Below, in pieces: positions 8,961 through 18,461 of a stretch of DNA of 64,000 bases; position 1 is the first letter of the stretch; every line of letters starts with the position of its first letter. The position numbers and the translations under genes are program-made. The notes below the pieces were generated by a model that worked only from the letters and a program-made list of their open reading frames with translations, searched no databases and was not told where the DNA came from. The DNA is taken from assembly GCF_900104445.1 (NCBI RefSeq), contig NZ_FNJI01000003.1, positions 1-64,000 of the forward strand, given 5' to 3'. The DNA is from Desulforhopalus singaporensis. Its GTDB lineage: Bacteria > Desulfobacterota > Desulfobulbia > Desulfobulbales > Desulfocapsaceae.

Positions 8961-10379
8961 TTATTTTTTCATTATCTGCTTTAATTTTCTTGATACGGTT
9001 GACTGGGACAGCCCCAATACGGTGGCGGCCTTATGCTGGCTCCCGTATTTTTCAACGGCCTCCTTGATCATAAACAGCTCCAGGTCTTTCACATTTTCAA
9101 GATCAGTCGCCTGGGCTTCATCATCAACCTTTCGATCCTTGTTTACATGGAATCTATGCGGCAGGTTATGCATGGTTATGTCCTGTTCCTCGGACATCGT
9201 GACAAGCCGTTTTACAAGATTTTCAAGCTCCCTGATATTACCTGGAAAATCGTACAATTGAAGAGCATTACGGACTCCCCTCGAGATCCTTTTGTCCATC
9301 TTGTATTCCTTGTTGAACCGGTCGAGGAAGAAATCGATAAGGGGATTGATCTCCTCCCGCCTCCTGGCAAGGGGGGGGATCTTGAGGGGAACAACGTTTA
9401 AGCGAAAGTAAAGATCACTCCTGAATTTGCCGCTGCTGACCATCTCCTCAAGGTCCCTGTTGGTGGCGGCGATTATCCGGGTGTTGACCTTGATCGATTT
9501 CAATCCACCCACCCTGACCATCTCGCCTCCCTCGAGAAACCGTAGCAATTTTACCTGCAGATGTATCGGAATCTCGCCTATTTCATCAAGAAAAAGGGTT
9601 CCGTTGTCGGCAATTTCAAACAACCCCATCTTGCCCTTTGGCGAAGCACCGGTAAACGCGCCTTTCTCATAACCAAAAAGCTCTGATTCAATGAGGGAAT
9701 CGGAAATCGCACCGCAGTTCACGTCGACGAACCTGCCGTTGCGGCGGTCGGATAGACGATGCACCATTCTTGCCAGCATGCTTTTGCCGACCCCGGAATT
9801 GCCGGTTATCACCAGGGTGAGATCATATTTTGCCGCACGCACCGCTGTGGTCACCACCTGGTGCATCGCCGACGACCGGACCACAAAATCCTGCAATTCG
9901 GTGGCGGCAAGCCCCAGGTCGCTGAATTCATAGTGAACGTCGCGCTCCAGCAGCTCTTTTTCCAGGGCTTCGGTGATATTTTCAAGGCTGGTTATGTCCC
10001 GGTCATTTACCAGCACGAATCGGATCGACCCGTCGTCGCCGAGAATCGGGATTCCGGTGGCCAGAATCCGCTTACCGTTCCGGGCAAACTGAATCATCGA
10101 TACCGCCCGCTTTTTCTCAAGCACCTCAAGCGCGCAGGATTTATCGTAAAACCCCGAGTCAACAATCTCCCGGACGTTTCTTCCAAGAATCTTGGATACA
10201 TCAAAATCGACCATCATCTCAGTCGCTCGATTCACCATCAGAACCGTCCCTTCGTGGTTGGTGACAAACAGTCCATCCTTTGAATAGCGCATAATTGCGT
10301 CGAACACGGCTTCAAAATCGGAAGCCTCCATCCCGAATGAGCTCACCTTGCTGTCAACCATTGCACCCTGTCCAGTCAT
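8961..10379 (-). CDS. PAS-AAA-Fis sigma-54 transcriptional activator
   Basis: A one-component activator of about 472 residues. A PAS sensor domain (about residues 15-120) is followed by the AAA+ sigma-54 interaction domain, with Walker A GNSGVGKS, the sigma-54 contact loop GAFTGA and Walker B LDEIGEIP, and a C-terminal Fis-type helix-turn-helix (HKAATVLGLSQSTVSRKL). It is not a response regulator: there is no receiver domain. The start is uncertain: ATG 10379, ATG 10361 and a TTG at 10424 are all possible. It faces the dehydrogenase-ETF operon, whose upstream region carries a consensus sigma-54 promoter and clustered palindromic sites, so it probably activates that operon in response to a small molecule sensed by PAS. 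Confidence 0.88.
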   Translation of the reverse strand: MTGQGAMVDSKVSSFGMEASDFEAVFDAIMRYSKDGLFVTNHEGTVLMVNRATEMMVDFDVSKILGRNVREIVDSGFYDKSCALEVLEKKRAVSMIQFARNGKRILATGIPILGDDGSIRFVLVNDRDITSLENITEALEKELLERDVHYEFSDLGLAATELQDFVVRSSAMHQVVTTAVRAAKYDLTLVITGNSGVGKSMLARMVHRLSDRRNGRFVDVNCGAISDSLIESELFGYEKGAFTGASPKGKMGLFEIADNGTLFLDEIGEIPIHLQVKLLRFLEGGEMVRVGGLKSIKVNTRIIAATNRDLEEMVSSGKFRSDLYFRLNVVPLKIPPLARRREEINPLIDFFLDRFNKEYKMDKRISRGVRNALQLYDFPGNIRELENLVKRLVTMSEEQDITMHNLPHRFHVNKDRKVDDEAQATDLENVKDLELFMIKEAVEKYGSQHKAATVLGLSQSTVSRKLKQIMKK

Positions 10380-10591
10380 AAAATTATCGGCCGCACCGCA
10401 GTTTTTCTTTGCCCGACAGAACAACCGGCGGCCCTGTCATCCGTCCCATCAACATAGTGCCAGCAAACCGTATATTTGTCACCCTCAGAACCGGACAGCG
10501 CCAACATTTGCCGCCGCTCCACTCTCCCGAGCGGTCGGCGAAAGGCGACCACCTTTTCTCTCGAGAACCGCCGGCCATCCGGCTGTCATAC

Positions 10592-10606
10592 TGGTACCAA
10601 AATTGC
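10592..10606 (+). promoter_or_regulatory. sigma-54-like promoter of the betaine-sensing operon
   Basis: TGGTAC-CAAAA-TTGC, followed by A, matches the -12 element fully and the -24 element in five of six positions. It is 156 bases upstream of the binding-protein ATG. The rest of 10380-10762 contains no gene I can support. Confidence 0.6.
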
Positions 10607-10762
10607 ACATATTATTAAAGATAAAGGATCCATCCCGAAACGTTACCACAAATTTTGCGTCTACCGATGTTGGCCGAGCCGGGACAGGACAAAACACTAT
10701 AATTTTTATCGGCAGCCTGTTATCCTCAACAGGAAAACGCCATAACATTTTACAACGGTGTC

Positions 10763-11830
10763 ATGAGAACGACAAAAAACAAATTTTTCCCCTTTTCGCC
10801 AATCAAATCGATCGTTCTTGTCTTTTTGGCGGCTGCCATTGTGTTTGCAGCAGTAGTCGCTAAACAGCCCCAGGCGACGGTGCGGCTGCACGACGACCAG
10901 ATAGAGGTTCAGCAGCTCACCAACGCCATAGCCGAATACATTCTGGAGAAGGGGTACAATTATAAAGTGGAGCGGGTGGAATCGACGATTAAAGAGATTC
11001 GCACCCACCTGATAAACGGCGACATAGACCTCACCCTTGAACTGTGGCTGGAGAACAACCTCGTCTGGTACCAAAACAGTATGGATCAGGGAATAATAAA
11101 GGATCTCGGGAAACTATACAGCGGAGGCAAGCAGTACTGGATAGTCTCCAGGTGGTATGCCGACAGCCACAATATCCGTACCATCTTCGACATGAAGAAT
11201 CACTGGCAGGACTTTCTCGACCCGGACGACCCGTCCAAAGGCATCTTTTTCAACTGTATCTACGGCTGGACTTGCAGGGATATCAATAAAGTCAAGCTCC
11301 ATGCATACGGGCTTGACCGATATTACAACACCGTCTCTCCCGTTTCGCCGGAGAGCCTCAAATCGATTTACAGAAACGCCGGAAAGATGCGGATACCGGT
11401 TTTCGGCTACTACTGGGAACCGAACTCCATAATGCTCACGGACAACTGGAAAATCCTCGAGGAACCGCCCTATTCCCGTGAAATATGGAAAAAAGTAATT
11501 ACTTCTGCAGAAGATCCCAGTGCCACTACCCTGCAACAGGCCTGTGCCTACAATGATACCGGGGCGCACAAGGTGGCCTCGAGGAATTTTTACAAAAAGC
11601 ATCCGGAACTTATTGAAATGTTCAGCAAAATGACCATCAACATGGATCATTTCAATGCCATTTTTCTCCGTAACAACAAGGAAAAACGAACCCCTTCCAG
11701 TTTCAGGAACTTTGCCCTCGAATATCTTGAGAGCCACCCGGACCAGTGGCGTTCGTGGGTGCCTGGGGAAATCGCCGACAGGATCGAGAAAAACCTCATA
11801 AAAGATGGCCATACTGCTACAGGAGACTGA
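10763..11830 (+). CDS. glycine-betaine-type substrate-binding protein (OpuAC/ProX fold)
   Basis: A 355-residue protein with an N-terminal hydrophobic segment (about 16-36) that lacks a lipobox, so it may be a signal peptide or a membrane anchor. It is followed by an OpuAC-type betaine-binding domain, including IKEIRTHLINGDIDLTLELW near 73-92 and a Trp/Tyr-rich ligand region (FNCIYGWTCRD, FGYYWEPNS). Such proteins bind quaternary amines. No ABC ATPase or permease gene is adjacent; instead the next two genes are a sensor kinase (GTG start 3 bases after this stop codon) and a response regulator. I infer that it works as the extracytoplasmic ligand receptor of that kinase rather than in transport. 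Confidence 0.82.
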   Translation: MRTTKNKFFPFSPIKSIVLVFLAAAIVFAAVVAKQPQATVRLHDDQIEVQQLTNAIAEYILEKGYNYKVERVESTIKEIRTHLINGDIDLTLELWLENNLVWYQNSMDQGIIKDLGKLYSGGKQYWIVSRWYADSHNIRTIFDMKNHWQDFLDPDDPSKGIFFNCIYGWTCRDINKVKLHAYGLDRYYNTVSPVSPESLKSIYRNAGKMRIPVFGYYWEPNSIMLTDNWKILEEPPYSREIWKKVITSAEDPSATTLQQACAYNDTGAHKVASRNFYKKHPELIEMFSKMTINMDHFNAIFLRNNKEKRTPSSFRNFALEYLESHPDQWRSWVPGEIADRIEKNLIKDGHTATGD

Positions 11831-11833
11831 CAG

Positions 11834-14044
11834 GTGCAAACGTTTTTCCGGTCAATCCACGCAAAACTCATTCTTTGGGCCCTGCTGCCCAACCTGGTCG
11901 TCATTGGAGGAATAACGCTTCTTTCATCGCTCACCATCAAAAACACCACTCTTGATGCGGTGACCAGGCGCGACGTCGTTCTCGCCCGTTTTGCCGCCAA
12001 CAGGTTAGCGGAAAATATCCACAAGTATCCGCTGTTTTTGCAAAACCTTGCGGACAATACGATTTTCAGGGATCAGCAAGTAGACAAAATGGACGGACTG
12101 CTGACAGACAAGAGCAGCTGGCTCCACGTCTTTGACGGAGGATTGTTCTTTTTTGGTGACAATGGTCTCGCCCTCTGGGCGTATCCGTCCAGCAGGCTGA
12201 CGGCCGGCGCCAAGTTTCCGGATAAGACCGGATTTGAAAAACTTCAGCAGAGCCTGAGGCCGATCTTTTCCGATATTTTAAAACCCGGGGCAGGGGGCGA
12301 GGATTTTATTATCATCGCCGTACCGGTTATCGGTAAAAACAACAGATTTTCAGGTGCCGTAGCCGGGATATGCTCGATCAGCAAGTCAACTATCGGAACT
12401 ACCTACAGCAAGGTGCTGGAGTACGAGTCGGGCAAAAGCAGCTACGCCTTTTTAGTAGACGGGTCGGCCAACGTACTCTACCACCGCCGCAGTTCCCTCA
12501 TAGGATCGGAAATCTCCGATCTGGAAGCGGTCAAGGAGGTCAACCGAGGGAGCAGCGGCGCGATTGTCTCCCACAACCGGACCGGGGAAATGGTCATTTC
12601 CGGATACGCTCCCGTTCCCGGTACTTCATGGGGCATCGTTACCCAGAGCGACTGGACAACCATACAGAACCTGATCCATTTTTACACCAGGCTCTTTCTT
12701 GCCATAATCTGGAGTGCCGGGCTGCTTTCGGCATTGATCGTTTTTTATTTCGTCCAGCGGCTGCTCGTTCCCGTCAAAGACCTCACCGGAGGGGCGGCGC
12801 AGATTGCCGCCGGTAATTTTATCCAGATCCCGGTAAGAAAAACCAAAGATGAGCTGGAGGTGCTGACCAAGCAGTTCAACTCGATGGCCAGGGCAATGGA
12901 GGCATCCTTTGCCGCCACCCGCAACCGCATCAAGGAACTGGACAAGGCCCGACTGGCGCTTTGCAGAAGCGAGGAAAGGATCACTGGAATAATCAATGCA
13001 GTCAATGATATTATGCTTATGGTCGACAACCACGGCCATATTCTATGGATAAACAACAAGGGCAGGAAGGTGTTCGGAGAGGACGCCGAAGGCAGGGATT
13101 ATCGGGATGTCTTTTACCGGGAACAGCCGGTGCCGGACGACTGTTTCGTAACAGGCTATTTCACTGACAACAGCAGAAACGACACGGAACTGCAGCTGCT
13201 GATAAACGGAAAATACCAGCACTACTGGTGCACCGTAAATCCGATACACTGGGGAGCCGGGGGTGAAGCCAACAGGGTGGTGGTCGTATGCAGGAATCTC
13301 ACAGAGAAAAAACGTCTGCGGGAAGAGGTGCTGAGAAACGCACAACTTGCGGCCTTGGGAGAACTTGCCGCCGGGGTTGCCCATGAAATCAACAACCCCA
13401 TCAACGGCATAATCAACTACGCCCAGATAGTCGACGACCACTGGCTCGACAAAAACAACCGCCACGCGGAGCTGCCCCAGCGAATAATCAAGGAGGGGGA
13501 GCGAATAGCGCTGATCGTCTCCAAGCTGCTTTCCTTTGCCCGGGCGGATACCGAGAAAAAAGAAGCCGTCTCGATCGAGGATGGTGTCACCGACTCCCTC
13601 GACCTTACCGGGGCAATGCTGAAAAAGGAATTCATCGCGGTAGAACTCGACCTCCAGCCGCAGCTCCCGCGGTGCAGGGCGGTGAGACATCAGCTCCTGC
13701 AGATTTTTCTCAATGTTATCGGAAATGCCAGGCACGCCCTCAACATGAAATATCCGGGCCGAAATCCCGATAAAAAAATCACCATTACCTGCAGCACCCT
13801 CACCGGAGGCGAAAGAGAAATGGTACGCACGGTCTTCAGGGACAACGGCACCGGAATTGCGTCGGAGATTATTGACAAAGTCTGCAACCCCTTCTTCTCC
13901 ACCAAGCTGCCGGACCAGGGAACCGGGCTGGGACTTAGCATCAGTCACGGCATCATAGAGGAGCATGAGGGAAAGCTTACGGTCAGAAGCAGTGCCGGCC
14001 AGTGGACGGAAATAACGATAGATCTGCCAATCTGGAAACAATAA
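11834..14044 (+). CDS. membrane sensor histidine kinase (Cache-HAMP-PAS-HisKA-HATPase)
   Basis: A 736-residue kinase. TM1 is at about 12-33 and a large extracytoplasmic Cache-type domain spans about 40-280. TM2 is at about 286-306, followed by HAMP (about 307-360), a coiled region, PAS (about 380-490) and HisKA with the phospho-acceptor His517 in HEINNP. HATPase_c carries the N box FLNVIGNARHAL, DNGTGI and GTGLGLS. The start is GTG at 11834, with GGAG eight bases upstream, almost touching the binding-protein stop. Together with that protein and the response regulator it forms a complete signal relay, presumably sensing a betaine or other quaternary amine outside the cytoplasm. Confidence 0.92.
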   Translation: MQTFFRSIHAKLILWALLPNLVVIGGITLLSSLTIKNTTLDAVTRRDVVLARFAANRLAENIHKYPLFLQNLADNTIFRDQQVDKMDGLLTDKSSWLHVFDGGLFFFGDNGLALWAYPSSRLTAGAKFPDKTGFEKLQQSLRPIFSDILKPGAGGEDFIIIAVPVIGKNNRFSGAVAGICSISKSTIGTTYSKVLEYESGKSSYAFLVDGSANVLYHRRSSLIGSEISDLEAVKEVNRGSSGAIVSHNRTGEMVISGYAPVPGTSWGIVTQSDWTTIQNLIHFYTRLFLAIIWSAGLLSALIVFYFVQRLLVPVKDLTGGAAQIAAGNFIQIPVRKTKDELEVLTKQFNSMARAMEASFAATRNRIKELDKARLALCRSEERITGIINAVNDIMLMVDNHGHILWINNKGRKVFGEDAEGRDYRDVFYREQPVPDDCFVTGYFTDNSRNDTELQLLINGKYQHYWCTVNPIHWGAGGEANRVVVVCRNLTEKKRLREEVLRNAQLAALGELAAGVAHEINNPINGIINYAQIVDDHWLDKNNRHAELPQRIIKEGERIALIVSKLLSFARADTEKKEAVSIEDGVTDSLDLTGAMLKKEFIAVELDLQPQLPRCRAVRHQLLQIFLNVIGNARHALNMKYPGRNPDKKITITCSTLTGGEREMVRTVFRDNGTGIASEIIDKVCNPFFSTKLPDQGTGLGLSISHGIIEEHEGKLTVRSSAGQWTEITIDLPIWKQ

Positions 14045-14062
14045 CTCTACTAATCAACGGAT

Positions 14063-15856
14063 ATGAGCACCAAACAACACAAGCCGGTGGTGGTGGTTGT
14101 CGATGACGAAGAGTCGATACGCTATTCTTTTGAGACTTTTCTTTCCGACGCCGGATATGAAGTAAGATCTGCAGCCGATCTGCAGGCGGGGTATGAACTG
14201 CTCTCTCGCCTTCAGCCGGACATTATCTTTTCCGATATCATCCTCGGCCATGACGACGGACTTGAAATAGTCGGCAAAGTCAAGGAGCTGGAGCTCAACT
14301 CTCCGGTAATAGTCATAACCGGCCAGCCAAGCATCGACACGGCCGCAAAAGCGGTCCGGCTCGGTGCCTACGACTACCTGGTCAAGCCGATCGTCAAGGA
14401 AAATCTCCTCCAGGTGGCCCGTAGCGCCCTGAAAAACAAGCAGTTGAAGGATGAAAAAGAACGGATTCGCGAAGAAAAAGACCATTACAGAAATCATCTG
14501 GAAGCAATCTTTGCCAATGTTGACGACCCGATAATGTCCATCGACAACTCCCGGGAAATAGTCGCCTGCAACGATGCGGCTTACAGGATCTACCGCGCAA
14601 ATGCCAACTCTTCCCGAGAGAGCGGTGTTGCCCCCGACGAATCAGCACCCATTGCCCCGCTCAAGGGAACCCTGGCAAGCCGGAGCGATAACCCCTTTTT
14701 GCGGGCCTGTGCCGACTCAATTGAAAGATCACTGAGCCACCGGGAAAGCATCAAGGACGAGAGAAGGACATTTACCAGCAACCAGGGTCAGCAATGTCTG
14801 ATTTCCATAAACTGCTCACCGCTCGTCGACAAAAGGGGGCTCTCCCTGGGGGCCGCCCTGGTGGTAAAGGATCTTACCCGCCTGCACCTGCTGGAAAAAC
14901 GGTTGAAAGAGACTTCCGATTTTCATCGTATTATCGGTAATTGCCATAAAATGGGTAGAGTTTTCGAACTGATCAGGGCAGTTGCCGATACCGACGCCAC
15001 GGTGCTGATTACCGGAGAAAGCGGTACCGGGAAAAGTCTTGTGGCCCGTGAGATTCACGAGTTGAGCGAGAGGTCAACCTACAATATGGTAACGGTCCGT
15101 TGTGCGGCCCTTGCCGAACAGCTTCTGGAGAGCGAACTGTTCGGTCATGTCAAGGGCGCCTTCACAGGTGCCGTGGCGAACAAGACCGGCAGGTTTGAAC
15201 TTTGCAACAAAGGCAGTATATTTCTAGACGAAATCGGCGAGATTTCACCGACCCTGCAGCTCAAACTGCTGGGCGTCATCCAGGACAGGGAATTTGAGAA
15301 GGTGGGCGACAGCAGACCGGTCAAAATCGACACCAGGATAATAGCCGCCACCAACCGCAACCTCAAGGAAGAGGTGGCGCAGGGCAACTTCCGCGAAGAT
15401 CTCTATTACCGCCTGAACGTGGTTGAAATCAAGATGCCTCCTCTTCGAGAAAGGCACGGCGACATCCCACTTCTGACCGAACACTTCATCACCGGATTCA
15501 GGAAAAAGTACAACAAGCAGATCTCCTCCGTCGCAGCTGAAGTGATGGAGCTTTTTACCTCCTACATGTGGCCCGGCAACGTGAGGGAACTTGAACACGC
15601 TATAGAACACGGCTTCGTACTGTGTCGTGGCGAAGTAATTGAAATCGACCACATTCCCCAGGAAATCTGTGATTTCCCCCCGGAATCAACGTTCAGGGCT
15701 GTCCACGGCCAGATGTCTGAGACGGAGGAGAAAGCCGAACTGATCGCAGCTCTTGAAAAGACAGACTGGAACAAAGCCAAGACCGCAAGACTTTTGGGAG
15801 TCAGCCGGCCTACCCTCTACAGAAAGCTGGAAAAATTCGGTCTCGACCAGTCCTGA
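14063..15856 (+). CDS. sigma-54-dependent response regulator (REC-PAS-AAA-Fis)
   Basis: A 597-residue NtrC-like regulator. The receiver domain has the phospho-acceptor Asp58 (SDIIL), TGQ near 94 and Lys in YLVKPI. A PAS-like domain follows (about 145-280). The AAA+ domain has Walker A GESGTGKS at about 318, GAFTGA and Walker B LDEIGEIS. A Fis-type helix-turn-helix (KTARLLGVSRPTLYRKLEKF) ends the protein. It lies 18 bases after the kinase gene, so it is its cognate output. Targets are unknown; the 28-bp palindrome right after its stop codon and the mttB gene beyond are natural candidates. Confidence 0.93.
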   Translation: MSTKQHKPVVVVVDDEESIRYSFETFLSDAGYEVRSAADLQAGYELLSRLQPDIIFSDIILGHDDGLEIVGKVKELELNSPVIVITGQPSIDTAAKAVRLGAYDYLVKPIVKENLLQVARSALKNKQLKDEKERIREEKDHYRNHLEAIFANVDDPIMSIDNSREIVACNDAAYRIYRANANSSRESGVAPDESAPIAPLKGTLASRSDNPFLRACADSIERSLSHRESIKDERRTFTSNQGQQCLISINCSPLVDKRGLSLGAALVVKDLTRLHLLEKRLKETSDFHRIIGNCHKMGRVFELIRAVADTDATVLITGESGTGKSLVAREIHELSERSTYNMVTVRCAALAEQLLESELFGHVKGAFTGAVANKTGRFELCNKGSIFLDEIGEISPTLQLKLLGVIQDREFEKVGDSRPVKIDTRIIAATNRNLKEEVAQGNFREDLYYRLNVVEIKMPPLRERHGDIPLLTEHFITGFRKKYNKQISSVAAEVMELFTSYMWPGNVRELEHAIEHGFVLCRGEVIEIDHIPQEICDFPPESTFRAVHGQMSETEEKAELIAALEKTDWNKAKTARLLGVSRPTLYRKLEKFGLDQS

Positions 15857-15866
15857 AAACAACCGC

Positions 15867-15894
15867 ACACAAGTGTAATATGTTACACTTGTGT
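15867..15894. promoter_or_regulatory. 28-bp perfect palindrome upstream of mttB
   Basis: ACACAAGTGTAA and TTACACTTGTGT flank TATG, a perfect 12-bp inverted repeat 10 bases past the response-regulator stop. There is no T-run, so an activator-binding site is at least as likely as a terminator. A sigma-54-like element follows at 15906. Confidence 0.5.
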
Positions 15895-15905
15895 CGTTAC
15901 ACTCC

Positions 15906-15920
15906 TGGATCACCCGTTGC
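15906..15920 (+). promoter_or_regulatory. possible sigma-54 promoter upstream of mttB
   Basis: TGGATC-ACCCG-TTGC keeps GG and GC at the right spacing but matches the -24 box in only four of six positions. It lies 346 bases before the mttB ATG, and nothing else in 15921-16266 looks like a gene. A weak call. Confidence 0.3.
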
Positions 15921-16266
15921 GCCTGCCCCCTCCTCTTGCCCCCCGCTTGTTCGACCGTTTGCTGCTGCCGCCATGCCAGCATCAGAAAATCATTATTAAT
16001 CAAGCAGTTACAACAACAGAATAATTAATTCGGACAATAAACTTCAGGCATGGTTTTTGATTCAGCAATGAGTATCCGGTAAATCAGACAATGCAGCAGC
16101 CGTTTGTTCTGCGGCGGCCTCCTCCATACGGGAAGCCACGGCGGAAAACCGGATAACCCTACAGAGAAATTAGGTTTCCGGGACAAAAGAAAGGACACGG
16201 GCCGCCAACCGTGTCTTTTCCTGAAACCTGATCTCTTAAGATGAAACCACACCAAGGAGGTTCTTT

Positions 16267-17772
16267 ATGAAACGCAACTCTCATGCAGGTTACCTGCAGA
16301 GCGGTGGTTTGAGCCTCAACATGTTTACCGAGGATGAACTGTATGAAATTCATCTTGCAACCCTTGAAGTGCTGGAACACACCGGTGTCTACTTTGAGGA
16401 TGCAGAGGCAAGAGAAATTTTAGCAGGTGGCGGTGCCATAGTTGATCCGAAGACTCATGTTGTCAAATTTCCGCCCTACATGGTGGAGGACGCCATTCGC
16501 TCGGCCCCGGGCAGTGTCACCCTGGCAGGCCGCGACCCGAAAAACGATTACCTGCTCGGCAATAACCGGGTGGGCTTTACCAATTTCGGCGAAGGGATAT
16601 CGATTATAGACATACACAGCGGCCAGCTCAGAGAAACCGTGAAAAAGGACGTTGAGGAAAGCGCGGTGATCATCGATTACCTTGACGGCATCGACGTTTA
16701 TGAACGCGCGGTAGGTGCCCATGACGTCAACCAGGACGTCCAGCCCCTGCACAACGCCGAAGCGTTTTTATCAAACACCACCAAGCACTGTTTTCACGGC
16801 GCTGGGAACGGCCGGTTGATGAAAGGGGCGCTCGACATGGCCGCCGCCATTGTCGGGGGATACGACAAACTGGCCCAGCGGCCGATTATATCTTTTAACA
16901 CCTGCCCGATCAGTCCCCTGAAGCTCGTCAAAGACTGTACCGAAATCATCGTGCAGGGAGCCAGGGCCGGTGTCCTGGTCAATATACTCACCCAGGCACT
17001 CTCGGGTGGATCGGCCCCTGTCACTCCCGCCGGCACCCTGGTCATCCACAACGCCGAGGTACTGTCAGGAATTGTCCTGGGACAGACAGTCAGAAAAGGT
17101 ACCCCGATGATGTTCGGCAGCTCGACCTGTCCGCTTGACCTGAGAATGGCCACCGCCACGGTCGGGTCCCCGGAGTGCGCCCTGATCAATGCCGGCGTCG
17201 CCGCACTGTCTAAATATTATCTGCTGCCGAGCTGGGTTGCCGGCGGATAGGCTGATTCAAAAGTAGCAGACGGACAGGCTGCCCATGAGAAAACATTGAC
17301 GGGACTTCTTACAGCGCTGGCAGGTGCCAACCTGATCTATGGTCTCGGAATGCTTGAATCAGGCGTAACTTTTGATTACGGACAGCTTGTGATGGACAAT
17401 GAATTCGCCAGGATGATCAAACATACGGTAAACGGGATTCCGGTAACTGAGGAAACCCTCGCGGTCGATGTAATAAAGAAGGTAGGACCCTTCAACCAGT
17501 TCATCACCGAAAAACATACGTTTGAACATATGAAGAAGATGTCGCAGCCGATGCTCATTGACCGCAGGGTTCGGGATAAATGGCAGAAGGCGGGCGGCTT
17601 AACCATGCATGAAAAAGCTGCCGAAAAGGCACGGGACATACTCAAGAATCATAAACCGACACCGCTGCCAGATGACGTAAGGGCCAGGATGCGTTCTATC
17701 GTGGAAGACGCCGAAGCCGAAACCAGGGAAGAAAAAGAAAGAAAAGCAAGAGATAAAGCCGTTGTCAACTGA
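16267..17772 (+). CDS. mttB: trimethylamine:corrinoid methyltransferase with in-frame UAG (pyrrolysine)
   Basis: A 501-residue MttB-family enzyme that moves a methyl group from trimethylamine to a corrinoid protein. The start is ATG 16267, seven bases after AAGGAGG. The reading frame meets one TAG at 17248-17250 (codon 328) and then continues without another stop to TGA at 17770-17772. The residues around it, LLPSWVAGG-TAG-ADSK, are where archaeal MttB carries pyrrolysine (near residue 334), and the protein on both sides is normal MttB. Because a tRNA-Pyl gene and pylSn are 7 kb away, I read the TAG as pyrrolysine, not a nonsense mutation. If unsuppressed, a 327-residue fragment results. A corrinoid partner could be the protein at 23234 or 27099. 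A strong hairpin follows the gene. Confidence 0.93.
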
Positions 17773-17796
17773 CAACAGCGGGAAATACACCCACAG

Positions 17797-17829
17797 TCCA
17801 CCCTCCCGGCAAGGAGCCGGGAGGGTGGA
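17797..17829. terminator. bidirectional hairpin between mttB and the DUF882 gene
   Basis: A 14-bp perfect stem (tccaccctcccggc / gccgggagggtgga) with a 5-nt loop separates the convergent genes. No long T-run, but the stability and position fit a shared terminator. Confidence 0.65.
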
Positions 17830-17853
17830 ACCATCTGTCATGTGACTCCCCGA

Positions 17854-18411
17854 CTACCAAGTCCTTACCGGTCCGGTATCAATATGGATAAAATCGGATG
17901 CGGGATAGTAGCCGACCCCCCCGCTGTGAAAAGACCTGGCGATTCTGCACAGGTGCCTGGTGGAGACCCCTCGCAACCGAATATCGATTGCCCTGCCCTC
18001 CATATGCAGGCTTTTTTTCGCAACTTTACCGCTTGCAAGCCTCAGCTTGCGGTTTGTCGCCGGAGATCGATATCCGGAGATCACTTCGAACACATCGTCG
18101 TTTCCCGTAGCCTTCTGAAGCCTGGACAGCAGGTAGAGCAGATCGGTATCGATCGGATGAACGTCGCCGGTGCGAAAGTCCCTTAAAAAATGGTTGAGCC
18201 TGTTGACGTTTTCAGGGCGTCCGCTTGTCAGGTTCACGCGACAGGCAAGCGATTCTTTGGTATGGGTGTTATATAAACCGAGCTTGTGGTACGAGGGCTG
18301 TGAGGCCATACCAATGGCCGGTGTCGCTGCCACAAGCCCTGCGGCAACCCGTACTCCGTTAACAATAAACCGTCTCCTGGTAAGGGCGGCGGAACTCCAT
18401 CGTGCGCTCAT
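17854..18411 (-). CDS. Tat-exported DUF882/YcbK-type murein peptidase
   Basis: A 185-residue protein with a twin-arginine signal (TRRRFIVNG at 11-19, then a hydrophobic stretch to about 36) and a peptidase M15-like DUF882 domain. The metal-site features are SGYRSPATN, SLHMEGRAIDIR and FIHIDTG, giving the His/Asp/His set expected for Zn. Relatives (YcbK/MepK) cut peptidoglycan cross-links. It is followed on the same strand by an L,D-transpeptidase gene upstream, as in many Gram-negatives, so the pair probably tunes 3-3 cross-links. It ends in TAG. Confidence 0.88.
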   Translation of the reverse strand: MSARWSSAALTRRRFIVNGVRVAAGLVAATPAIGMASQPSYHKLGLYNTHTKESLACRVNLTSGRPENVNRLNHFLRDFRTGDVHPIDTDLLYLLSRLQKATGNDDVFEVISGYRSPATNRKLRLASGKVAKKSLHMEGRAIDIRLRGVSTRHLCRIARSFHSGGVGYYPASDFIHIDTGPVRTW

Positions 18412-18461
18412 AATACAATTTATGTTTTTTTGCAGATAGGTGCAGATTCGATTTCTGTCAG

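Noticed and set aside
17248-17250. Reading mttB as a pseudogene split by a nonsense codon
   Set aside because: The TAG is exactly at the family's pyrrolysine site, the downstream frame is intact, and pylT and pylSn are in the window.
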